Shown: positions 6,428-14,515 of the stretch, in pieces | Layout of the letters: the number at the start of each line of letters is the position of its first letter | Numbering within the stretch: the first letter of the stretch is position 1 | From: an uncultured Ignavibacteriota bacterium | GTDB lineage: Bacteria; Bacteroidota; Ignavibacteria; Tepidaquicellales; Tepidaquicellaceae | DNA: 17,494 nucleotides | Direction: 5' to 3' | NCBI GenBank assembly: GCA_903901375.1 | Contig: CAIUQV010000564.1 | Coordinates: 1-17,494, forward strand | Position numbers and translations under genes: made by a program | Notes under the pieces: generated by a model | What the model saw: the letters and a program-made list of their open reading frames with translations, nothing else | Databases searched by the model: none | What the model was told of the DNA's origin: nothing

Positions 6428-7423
6428 TTAATGTTTCTCAAACAATCTCTTTATGAGGTCGTTTACGTTAACATTATCTGCTTCTGCATTGAAATTAAGA
6501 ATCAATCTGTGACGCAGAACCGATTCGGACACTTTTACTATATCCTCCTTCGAAGGCGTGTATCTTCCTTCAATGGCAGCAAGTGCTTTAGATGCCAGAA
6601 TTAGATACTGAGAAGCTCTTGGTCCTGCACCCCATCTAACGTAATCCTTTACAAACTTAGGAGAAGATGGAGAATCGGGTCTGGTTTTATTTACAATCTC
6701 TACACCATATTTCATCACTTCATCTGATACCGGTACTTTTCTTACAAGATTCTGAAATTCCACAATTTCCTGTTTATTGAATACCGGATTAATTTTATTC
6801 TCACGGGAACCTGTAGTTCTTTTTACAATTTCAATCTCCTCAGATTCGTCAGGATAACCAAGCCATACGTTGAACATAAACCTGTCAAGTTGAGCTTCAG
6901 GCAAAGGATAAGTTCCTTCCTGTTCTATCGGATTTTGAGTAGCGAGAACAAAGAAAGGTTCATCGAGAAAATACGAAACTCCACCGGCAGTAACTTTATG
7001 CTCCTGCATAGCTTCAAGAAGTGCAGATTGAGTTTTCGGAGGTGTTCTGTTTATTTCATCTGCAAGGAGCATATTAGCAAAGACAGGTCCTTTAATAAAT
7101 TTAAACTTTTTACCGCTATCCCCGTCTTCATCGAATATTTCAGTTCCTACAATATCAGATGGCATTAAATCAGGAGTGAACTGTATTCTGCTGAATTTCA
7201 AATCCAATGCTTCAGAAAAAGTTTTTACAATAAGTGTTTTTGCCAATCCAGGCACACCTATTAAAAGACAGTGCCCCTTTGAAAGTATTGTTATGATAAT
7301 ATCTTTAAGAACATTTTTTTGACCGACAATTACTTTTTCAACTTCTGAATTAAGTATCTTATACTTAGCACTCAGCTCTTCTATTTTTTCAGCATCGCTT
7401 ATTTTCTTTTCTGCATCTTTCAT
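6428..7423 (-). CDS. MoxR-family AAA+ ATPase
   Basis: 331 residues, typical of the MoxR (AAA_3) family, which act as chaperone-like ATPases often assembling or activating partner complexes. Walker A is GVPGLAKT at 56-63, Walker B is LLADEINRTPPKTQSALLEAMQE from about 119, the sensor ATQNPIEQEGTYPLPEAQLDRF starts at 161, and a C-terminal lid domain is present. The ATG start overlaps the stop of the upstream M16 gene as ATGA, so the two are translationally coupled. The partners usually found next to MoxR (DUF58 and von Willebrand A proteins) are not adjacent here; the next gene is glmS. Its client cannot be told from the sequence. Confidence 0.92.
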   Translation of the reverse strand: MKDAEKKISDAEKIEELSAKYKILNSEVEKVIVGQKNVLKDIIITILSKGHCLLIGVPGLAKTLIVKTFSEALDLKFSRIQFTPDLMPSDIVGTEIFDEDGDSGKKFKFIKGPVFANMLLADEINRTPPKTQSALLEAMQEHKVTAGGVSYFLDEPFFVLATQNPIEQEGTYPLPEAQLDRFMFNVWLGYPDESEEIEIVKRTTGSRENKINPVFNKQEIVEFQNLVRKVPVSDEVMKYGVEIVNKTRPDSPSSPKFVKDYVRWGAGPRASQYLILASKALAAIEGRYTPSKEDIVKVSESVLRHRLILNFNAEADNVNVNDLIKRLFEKH

Positions 7424-8778
7424 TTTACTTTATCTATGATTTCAACATTACCAAATTTACTAAATTGCTTTTTTAATTTCTTAACATCACCCGCAGCAAC
7501 AATCTTCAGGCTTCCTGGATAGAGATATTTCTTTGCAGTATTAATAACGTCTGTTCCGGAAATGAGATTTATGTTCTTTAAGAATGTATTATAATAGTTC
7601 TCATTTAATCCGTACAGTTCCATACTTAACAGCTTCCCTGATACACCGTTTGAAGTTTCAAGCTGCAAAGGATAATTCCCGGTAATATAATTTTTAGTTT
7701 CTTCCAGTTCAGTATCGTTAACAATAATTTCCCTAATATCATTTAATTCCTTTATAATTTCTTCAACTGCGAATAAAGTCTTTTCCAGATTTACTTCTGT
7801 TTCAATCGAAAAATCACCCGAATACATCTTTGCATTAAACGACGTACGGGCACCATAAGTCAAACCGTTCTTTTCCCTGAGATTTTTATTAATCCTGGAA
7901 GTGAATGAACCCCCAAGAAGATTATTCAAAAAAGATACGTTTATAAAATCAACATTATTCCTCTTAATTCCTTTATGACCAACATGCAAACTTGTCTGTG
8001 AAGCATCTTTCTTTTCAATAAGGTAAACACTTATTTTATCTTCTTCTTTATTAATAAACTCAAATTCATCAATCTTTGTCTCACTTTTCAAGTCCGAAAA
8101 TTTTCTTTCAATTTTTTGAAGTACTGAATCCTCATCAAAATCTCCGACAACTGCAATTATAAGATTACCAGAAATTAAGTAATTCTTTGAAAAATCAAAT
8201 AAATCAGTTCTTTCAATATTCTTAACCGAATTAACATATCCATCAGGATCGTATTGATATGGAGTATTTCTGTACATCTCAGTTTTAAATACTCTTTCTG
8301 CAAGATACGAACCGTCATCCTGAAGTGATATCAACATATTGATTAACTGTTCTTTCTTGCTCTGCAATTCGTCCTCGGGAAAACTATGATCTAATATCAT
8401 CTCAGTTGTAATATCAATCATTGAATCAAAATTACTGTACAGACTGGTTGCCATCAGATATGAAGCATCATATCCTGCTCCTGATGAAAACACACCTCCG
8501 GCAACATCAATCTGCTCTGCAATGGAAAGAGCATTTTTCGTAGATGTGCCTTTGTTTATCATTTCTGCGGTTAAAGCAGCTGTACCATACTTTTCGCCCC
8601 CGAAGAAAAAATCGTTATAAGAACCGGTTTTAAAAAGGTACCTTATTGTTGCAACGGGATAACTTTTGTCATTTACAAAGAAAACAGTGATTCCGTTCGG
8701 AAGTACATATTTCTTAAACTCAGGAAATTTAATGTCTCTTGGGACTTTTCCAGATGGCATTATTTTTCTGTCAATCAT
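7420..8778 (-). CDS. M16-family peptidase-like protein, non-catalytic subunit
   Basis: 452 residues with the two-half fold of the M16 (pitrilysin/MPP) family. The zinc motif HxxEH is lost: the aligned segment GTAALTAEMINKGT has A68, A71 and E72 where zinc ligands and catalytic Glu should be. The C-terminal half keeps the R-x6-Y pair (R301 and Y308 in LREKNGLTYG), which in M16 heterodimers is supplied by the inactive partner for substrate binding. This is known for alpha-MPP and bacterial M16 pairs; its application here is inference. There is no signal peptide, so it is probably cytoplasmic. It overlaps the catalytic subunit gene upstream by 8 bp and the MoxR gene downstream by 4 bp, so the three form one tightly coupled operon. 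Confidence 0.88.
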   Translation of the reverse strand: MIDRKIMPSGKVPRDIKFPEFKKYVLPNGITVFFVNDKSYPVATIRYLFKTGSYNDFFFGGEKYGTAALTAEMINKGTSTKNALSIAEQIDVAGGVFSSGAGYDASYLMATSLYSNFDSMIDITTEMILDHSFPEDELQSKKEQLINMLISLQDDGSYLAERVFKTEMYRNTPYQYDPDGYVNSVKNIERTDLFDFSKNYLISGNLIIAVVGDFDEDSVLQKIERKFSDLKSETKIDEFEFINKEEDKISVYLIEKKDASQTSLHVGHKGIKRNNVDFINVSFLNNLLGGSFTSRINKNLREKNGLTYGARTSFNAKMYSGDFSIETEVNLEKTLFAVEEIIKELNDIREIIVNDTELEETKNYITGNYPLQLETSNGVSGKLLSMELYGLNENYYNTFLKNINLISGTDVINTAKKYLYPGSLKIVAAGDVKKLKKQFSKFGNVEIIDKVK

Positions 8779-10030
8779 TTCTCACCTCTCTTTTGGGCAC
8801 ATAGTTCAATACAACTCTTTTATTTTCAATAAGGTATTTACGGGCAAAAGCTTTAACCTCTTCGTTAGTAATTTGTTTGAATATTTCAGCTTCGTTATTT
8901 ATAAAGCTACAATCATTAAAAAACATTTTATAGAAAGAAAGACTGCTTGCAAGTCTTAATGACTGCTGTATTTTTGAATAATATGAAGTTATTACTTTAT
9001 TTATAGACTTTTTTATCTCAGTTTCAGTCAATCCGTTTTCGGCTAATTCAAACAAAATCGTATTCATTATTTTTGATGCATCTTCAAGTGTTTTGCCTTC
9101 ATTCAGAAAACAATTAAAACTGAATATACTTTCAAATTCCATACCCTGAGACATAAGGAATGATTCAGTCGAAATATTTGATTTCCTTATTAATTCCTGA
9201 TATACTTTTGAACTTTCACCTGAAGAAAGTCCAACACATATCAACCTGGAAGTATAATAATCTCTTGAGCCAATTCCCGGAATACGGTAAAATTCAAACC
9301 TTGCAGGCAGAGATATATTATCTTCTATTTCATCTTCAATATCTGATTTCAAATCTTCATCAAAATAATGTCTTTCAATTTTACCATCATTATTCTTAAT
9401 GTCACCATAATACAATTCGGCAAGTTTTTCGGTTTCATCATAGTCAATGTCACCGGCTATTGTCAGCACCATATTTTCAGGGCTGTAAAATTTATTATAG
9501 TATTTTCTGATATCGTCCAGAGTTATACTAGCAATATGTTTTTCATCGCCTATAATCTGCCATCTGTAACCGCTTGACTTAAACAACCTTTTTGCACTTT
9601 CATATTCCAGAGATCCGTAGGGCGAATTATCATGAACCTGAAGCTTCTCTTCCATTACAACTTTTCTCTGAATTTCAAGACCTTCTTCATTTACCGGAAA
9701 TTCAGCAAGTCTGTCAGAATCGAGCCACATACCCAATTCAACTTTTGAAGACGGTACGGATAAATAATAACTCGTATAATCCTGAGTTGTGAAAGCGTTA
9801 CTTTCTCCGCCATTAGCATGCAGTATTTCGTCAAACTTTCCGTCCGGAATGTTTGCAGAACCGGAAAACATCAGATGTTCGAGAAGGTGTGATATTCCTG
9901 TCTTATCAGGGTCTTCATCCTTAGACCCAACATGAAAAGCTGAATTTACAATTACATTCGGTATCTCAGTCTTCCTGTTCATCACAAGCTTTATACCGTT
10001 CTTCAACACACTTTCTCGGAATTCAATCAT
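8771..10030 (-). CDS. M16-family zinc peptidase, catalytic subunit
   Basis: 419 residues. It contains the inverted zinc motif HLLEH at 48-52 (H48 and H52 ligands, E51 catalytic) and the third ligand in VVMEEK (E127 or E128) about 76 residues later, the classic M16 spacing. The segments GGESNAFTTQDYTSYYL and SPYGSLEYESAKRLF also match the family. It likely works as a heterodimer with the inactive M16 protein encoded just downstream with an 8-bp overlap. There is no signal peptide, so it probably degrades peptides in the cytoplasm. Start is ATG at 10028-10030. It is the first gene of the M16-M16-MoxR operon and is divergent from the large envelope protein gene at 10200. Confidence 0.92.
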   Translation of the reverse strand: MIEFRESVLKNGIKLVMNRKTEIPNVIVNSAFHVGSKDEDPDKTGISHLLEHLMFSGSANIPDGKFDEILHANGGESNAFTTQDYTSYYLSVPSSKVELGMWLDSDRLAEFPVNEEGLEIQRKVVMEEKLQVHDNSPYGSLEYESAKRLFKSSGYRWQIIGDEKHIASITLDDIRKYYNKFYSPENMVLTIAGDIDYDETEKLAELYYGDIKNNDGKIERHYFDEDLKSDIEDEIEDNISLPARFEFYRIPGIGSRDYYTSRLICVGLSSGESSKVYQELIRKSNISTESFLMSQGMEFESIFSFNCFLNEGKTLEDASKIMNTILFELAENGLTETEIKKSINKVITSYYSKIQQSLRLASSLSFYKMFFNDCSFINNEAEIFKQITNEEVKAFARKYLIENKRVVLNYVPKREVRND

Positions 10031-10199
10031 TATTTTGAAATTTATATAATTGCAATTTAGTTTTAAATTTTGAATACAATTAGTTTTCTAAAATGCTTAA
10101 ATTAAGTTATATTATTAATATAAGCAGTGGTAAAAGAAAATAAATTTAGGATTTGACAATGGTATTATTGTTACTGTTTTATTAATGACGTAATTAAAT

Positions 10200-13100
10200 A
10201 TGATAAACATAAGAATAAACAGAGTATTATTATTAATAATCACTTTTACAGTTATTTTTTCAGTTCAGGAAAGAGCATATTCCCAGTTTGGAAAGAATAA
10301 AGTACAATATAAAGTATTCGACTGGAAATATATACAATCCAAGCATTTCGACGTTTATTTTTCACAGGGAGGATATGAATTAGCACAATACACTGCTGTT
10401 GTTGCAGAAAGCTCGCTGACTTCTTTATCTAAAAATCTGGACTATAATATTTCTAACAGAATACCGATAGTTGTTTTTAACTCACATAACGAATTTCAAC
10501 AAAATAACATTCTGGACGAATTTCTCCCAGAAGGTGTTGGTGGGGTAACAGAACTCTTTAAAAACAGAATACTTATTCCTTTTGAAGGAAATTACGAACA
10601 GTACAGACATGTAATTCACCACGAACTGCTTCATGCATTTATGAATGACTTATTTTATGGAGGCTCAATTCAGAATGTAATTTCAAAAAACATTACCTTA
10701 AATATCCCTTTGTGGTTTAGCGAAGGAATGGCTGAATATCAGAGTCTAAGCGGCCTGGATAAAGCAACCGATATGTTTATACGGGATGCAGTATTGAATA
10801 ATTACCTTCCGCCTATTGAATACAACAATGGTTATCTTGCATACAGAGGAGGACAAAGTTTTCTCTCATTTATAGCCGATACATACGGTGACTATAAAAT
10901 GGGAGAATTAATGAACAATATTAAAGCCCTAAACGACGTTGATTTTGCCTTAAAAGAAACATTCAAACTAAACACAGAGCAGCTTTCCGAAAAATGGCTT
11001 AAATATCTGAAGAAAACACACTGGCCTGAAATTGCAACACGTGAAGACGTAAAGGATTTTGCAAAAATGCTGACAAATCACGTTAATGACGGTGGTTTTT
11101 ATAATGTAGCTCCTGCTATTTCTCCTAAAGGTGATAAATTTGCATTCATTTCAAACAGAAATGATTTCTTTTCAGTTTATATCGCGGATATTCAAACTGG
11201 GAATATAATCGATAAAGTTATTGAAGGAAATAACACAAATAATTTTGAAGAACTTCAGGTACTTTCGCCTGGTTTGACCTGGTCACCTGATGGCAAAGAA
11301 CTTGCAATTAGTGTTAAAGCCGGTGATAAAGACGCAATTTTCCTGATTAATACGTATAATGGTGATGAAAGACAACTTCCCGTTTTGCTGAATTCAATTT
11401 CACAGGTGAAGTGGTCGCCTTTCAAGAACATTATTGCTTTTGTAGGAACAAATACCATGCAATCTGATATTTATACTTATGATATTTCAAAGAATAAGTT
11501 GAAGAATCTTACAAATGATATATTTTCAGATCAGCTACCAAGCTGGTCTCCAGACGGGAAACAGATTTATTTCAGTTCAGACAGAGCAGGATATCTGACA
11601 AAAGAAAGTATTCCACCAGATTTTAAATTGAGCAATTTTGATGTTAACAGAAAAGATGTTTACAGGATTAACGTTGAAGACGGTAAAATTGAAAGAATAA
11701 CGGACTCAAAGGAAACCAAGAATGCTTATGTCACTTTCAATGAAGACGGGAAAAAAGTACTTTATGTATCTGACAGAAACGGAATATCAAACATCTATTA
11801 CGGACAATGGGATTCTGCAGGAAAATATTCTGAGAAACCAATTACCAACTCAATAAGTCCGATAGACCAGCTTTCTTTATCAAAAGATGCAAAGAAATTA
11901 CTATTCGTTTCTTTGAATGAAGGAGGTTACGATATTTATTCGCTTGATAATCCTTTTGACAAAAAAGTGGAATATGATACATTACCGCCAACAGCATTTG
12001 TGAAAAGGAAATATGACTCAGTAAAGAAAATATTTGCTGACAGAAATACAGACAGCTTGTCTCATGATTCATCTTTTGCAAAGAAAGATTCACTTTTTGC
12101 CGATTCCACCAGATTAATCACAAAAACAGAAACTGACAGCAGTAAAACGAAAAAAGATTCGATCGGGATTTACGGAAGTAACATCAAAATAAAACTTAAC
12201 AACAAGAAGGATCCTGGGAATAAGTATTTTGATAATTTTGATTCCTTGTATGCGTCAAATAGTAATTTCAAGGTTGATAACCTGACTAATGATGACGGTT
12301 CATTCAGGATAAAAGATTATAAGATAAAATTTACACCAGACCTTGTTTATGGTAATGCAATGTATTCGAGTTATTACGGAGTACAGGGAGTTGCAACAAT
12401 ATCCCTAAGTGATATTATGGGTAATCACAGAATTACTTTCCTTACGTCTATGGTAATAGACCTTAAGAACAGTGATTATGCCGTTGGATATCAGTATTTA
12501 CCAAAAAGAATTGATTATGGTGTGGAACTTTACCATCAAGCCAGATTTGTATTATACGATAAGGGTTTTGGTTATGGAAGCGAACTTTACAGGTACAGAA
12601 CAATAGGTACAAATCTGAATATTTCTTATCCTATCAATAAGTTCAGAAGACTTGAAGCAGGTGTTTCTTTTATGACAATAACAAGGGAGAACCTTGATAA
12701 CGGAAATGAGCCTACAAGCAGAAAGTACTATATCGTTCCATCATTCAATATGGCATTTGACAACGCACTTTACGGATACATCTACCCTGAGAAAGGAACA
12801 CGTTATTATATATCCACAATGATAAGTCCTAACCTGGGCGAAGAAAGTTCAGAGTTCTTTACTATCAAGGCAGACTTCAGAAAGTATTTTAAACTTGGTG
12901 ATAATTATTCATTTGCGATTAGATTAAACGGAGGAGCAAGCTACGGTAAGAATCCACAGAAATTTTATCTCGGAGGTATTGATAACTGGATTAACTGGCA
13001 ATTTGAAAACAGCAAAATACCATTCGGTGAGAGTATTGACAACTATGCTTTTGCATCTATGGTTACACCGATGAGAGGGTACAATTTTAACGTTAAGGAC

Positions 13101-13427
13101 GGTTCAAAATTTGCGTTAGTAAATCTTGAGCTGCGTTTTCCTGTTTTTAAATATTTAATTCTTGGTGCGCTACCTCTTGGATTCCAGAATATTATGGGTT
13201 GTTTTTTCCTTGATGCCGGGTCTGCATGGAATGAAACAAAGAGTTTAAGATTATTAAGGTCCAACATTTACGGTAACACAGTCACTAACGATTTACTGCT
13301 TGCACCAGGATTTGGTTCAAGAATTATTTTCCTTGGATTTCCTGTCAGGTTTGATGTTGCATGGAAATATAATCTCCATAAATTTTCAGACCCGATGTAT
13401 ATGTTCTCACTCGGATTAGATTACTAA
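10200..13427 (+). CDS. Envelope protein: gluzincin protease, TolB-like propeller and outer-membrane beta-barrel
   Basis: 1075 residues. Residues 1-29 form a signal peptide ending AYSQ. A peptidase-MA-like domain (about 35-280) has HELLH at 141-145 with E142 catalytic, and WFSEGMAEY at 172-180 whose E175 is the expected third zinc ligand. A beta-propeller (about 295-590) shows PD40/TolB-type repeats such as WSPDGKELAIS (361), WSPDGKQIYFSSDRAGY (449) and VLYVSDRNG (520). A Ser/Asp/Lys-rich linker (about 600-700) follows. The last 370 residues look like an outer-membrane beta-barrel of the BamA/TamA type: alternating aromatic strands, FYLGGIDNW, MRGYNF, and a terminal Tyr (GLDY). The layout predicts a barrel in the outer membrane with protease and propeller on one side of it, probably periplasmic. 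The substrate is unknown. Start is ATG at 10200. Confidence 0.82.
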   Translation: MINIRINRVLLLIITFTVIFSVQERAYSQFGKNKVQYKVFDWKYIQSKHFDVYFSQGGYELAQYTAVVAESSLTSLSKNLDYNISNRIPIVVFNSHNEFQQNNILDEFLPEGVGGVTELFKNRILIPFEGNYEQYRHVIHHELLHAFMNDLFYGGSIQNVISKNITLNIPLWFSEGMAEYQSLSGLDKATDMFIRDAVLNNYLPPIEYNNGYLAYRGGQSFLSFIADTYGDYKMGELMNNIKALNDVDFALKETFKLNTEQLSEKWLKYLKKTHWPEIATREDVKDFAKMLTNHVNDGGFYNVAPAISPKGDKFAFISNRNDFFSVYIADIQTGNIIDKVIEGNNTNNFEELQVLSPGLTWSPDGKELAISVKAGDKDAIFLINTYNGDERQLPVLLNSISQVKWSPFKNIIAFVGTNTMQSDIYTYDISKNKLKNLTNDIFSDQLPSWSPDGKQIYFSSDRAGYLTKESIPPDFKLSNFDVNRKDVYRINVEDGKIERITDSKETKNAYVTFNEDGKKVLYVSDRNGISNIYYGQWDSAGKYSEKPITNSISPIDQLSLSKDAKKLLFVSLNEGGYDIYSLDNPFDKKVEYDTLPPTAFVKRKYDSVKKIFADRNTDSLSHDSSFAKKDSLFADSTRLITKTETDSSKTKKDSIGIYGSNIKIKLNNKKDPGNKYFDNFDSLYASNSNFKVDNLTNDDGSFRIKDYKIKFTPDLVYGNAMYSSYYGVQGVATISLSDIMGNHRITFLTSMVIDLKNSDYAVGYQYLPKRIDYGVELYHQARFVLYDKGFGYGSELYRYRTIGTNLNISYPINKFRRLEAGVSFMTITRENLDNGNEPTSRKYYIVPSFNMAFDNALYGYIYPEKGTRYYISTMISPNLGEESSEFFTIKADFRKYFKLGDNYSFAIRLNGGASYGKNPQKFYLGGIDNWINWQFENSKIPFGESIDNYAFASMVTPMRGYNFNVKDGSKFALVNLELRFPVFKYLILGALPLGFQNIMGCFFLDAGSAWNETKSLRLLRSNIYGNTVTNDLLLAPGFGSRIIFLGFPVRFDVAWKYNLHKFSDPMYMFSLGLDY

Positions 13428-13436
13428 TATTGCATT

Positions 13437-13467
13437 AAAAAAGGGACTGTCATTTAAGACAGTCCCT
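13437..13467 (-). terminator. Rho-independent terminator after korB
   Basis: A 10-bp perfect stem AGGGACTGTC/GACAGTCCCT with loop ATTTAA. On the minus strand it runs into six T (the A run at 13437-13442), 26 bp after the korB stop. The plus-strand side has no real T run, so it serves mainly korAB, though it also lies just after the convergent envelope gene. Confidence 0.88.
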
Positions 13468-13492
13468 ATATAATTAAGTATAATTCAGTTTC

Positions 13493-14515
13493 TTAATTAA
13501 TTTCCCAGTAAGACTTACCCCTTAATAATGAGTTTATATCGCCATCACCATATTTCTTCTTAGCTTCAGCAATCTGCATAGTCATATCATCTTCAAAAGT
13601 TGTATAGTCTAAATTAACAAAAACGCCAACAGGTAAAGGCATCGCTGGATTATCTGAGAACTGACTGATAATGTAAGCAAGTTCCTTTGACTTTTCATTG
13701 TAAATGAGAGCATCATTCACGCTGTGTTTTCCGTCTTTTAAGTCTATAAGAACAGGAGTAAAGCCGTCTAATTTAATTGCTTTATCTTTTTCTTTTCCGA
13801 ATACCATAGGTTGTCCATGTTCAAGATAAACGACTCTGTCTTCTCTATGCTGTTTCAACGTATAATTATCAAAAGCACCATCGTTGAAAATTACACAGTT
13901 CTGCAGAATTTCTATGAATGAAGTTCCTTTATGCTGATGCGCTCTTTGAATCAAAGACTGAAGGTGCTTAGAATCAACATCCATAGCTCTAGCTATAAAA
14001 GTGCCTTCAACACCTATTGCCATTGCAATAGGATTAATAGGATACTCGACATTACCCATCGGAGTAGATTTTGTAATTTTTCCATGCTCTGAAGTGGGTG
14101 AATTCTGTCCTTTTGTTAAACCGTATATTCTGTTATTGAAAAGAAGAACATTAATATCAATGTTCCTTCTGAGCAAATGAACAAAATGGTTTCCGCCGAT
14201 TGATAGACAATCACCGTCACCTGTTGCCATCCAGACAGAAAGATCAGGATTAGCAGTTTTTACACCAGATGCAATTGCAGCTGCCCTGCCGTGAATAGTA
14301 TGGAATCCATAAGTATTCATATAATAAGGAAAACGGCTCGAACATCCGATACCGGATATAAAAACAATCTTCTCCTTTTCTACCCCCACTAACTGGGGAA
14401 ATGATCTTTGTACCTGTGCGAGAATTGAAAAATCTCCGCATCCAGGACACCAGCGAACATCTATTCCTGAAGAATAATCTTTTGCTGTATATTTTGTTTC
14501 TATTTTATCGCTCAT
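13493..14515 (-). CDS. korB: 2-oxoacid:ferredoxin oxidoreductase, beta (TPP-binding) subunit, probably 2-oxoglutarate-specific
   Basis: 340 residues, normal for the beta subunit. It binds thiamine pyrophosphate and takes part in CoA-dependent oxidative decarboxylation of a 2-oxoacid with ferredoxin reduction, or in the reverse carboxylation of the reductive TCA cycle. CPGCG at 23-27 and GIGCSSR near 55-61 are the Cys-containing family motifs. GDGD at 99-102 starts the TPP/Mg motif that ends at NNRIYGLTKGQNSPTS (127-142). IYGLTKGQ-SPTS is typical of the 2-oxoglutarate enzymes, but a broader 2-oxoacid specificity is possible. ATG overlaps the korA stop as ATGA. It ends at the terminator 13437-13467. 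Confidence 0.93.
   Translation of the reverse strand: MSDKIETKYTAKDYSSGIDVRWCPGCGDFSILAQVQRSFPQLVGVEKEKIVFISGIGCSSRFPYYMNTYGFHTIHGRAAAIASGVKTANPDLSVWMATGDGDCLSIGGNHFVHLLRRNIDINVLLFNNRIYGLTKGQNSPTSEHGKITKSTPMGNVEYPINPIAMAIGVEGTFIARAMDVDSKHLQSLIQRAHQHKGTSFIEILQNCVIFNDGAFDNYTLKQHREDRVVYLEHGQPMVFGKEKDKAIKLDGFTPVLIDLKDGKHSVNDALIYNEKSKELAYIISQFSDNPAMPLPVGVFVNLDYTTFEDDMTMQIAEAKKKYGDGDINSLLRGKSYWEIN

Noticed and set aside
7420..8778. Decaying pseudogene, because the M16 zinc motif is lost
   Set aside because: The frame is full length, overlaps both neighbours tidily and keeps the R-x6-Y pair, as expected for the inactive half of an M16 heterodimer.
10153..10158. Perfect TTGACA as a sigma70 -35 box for the gene at 10200
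   Set aside because: No acceptable TATAAT lies 16-19 bp downstream, and the other promoters here follow the TTTG/TAnnTTTG pattern.
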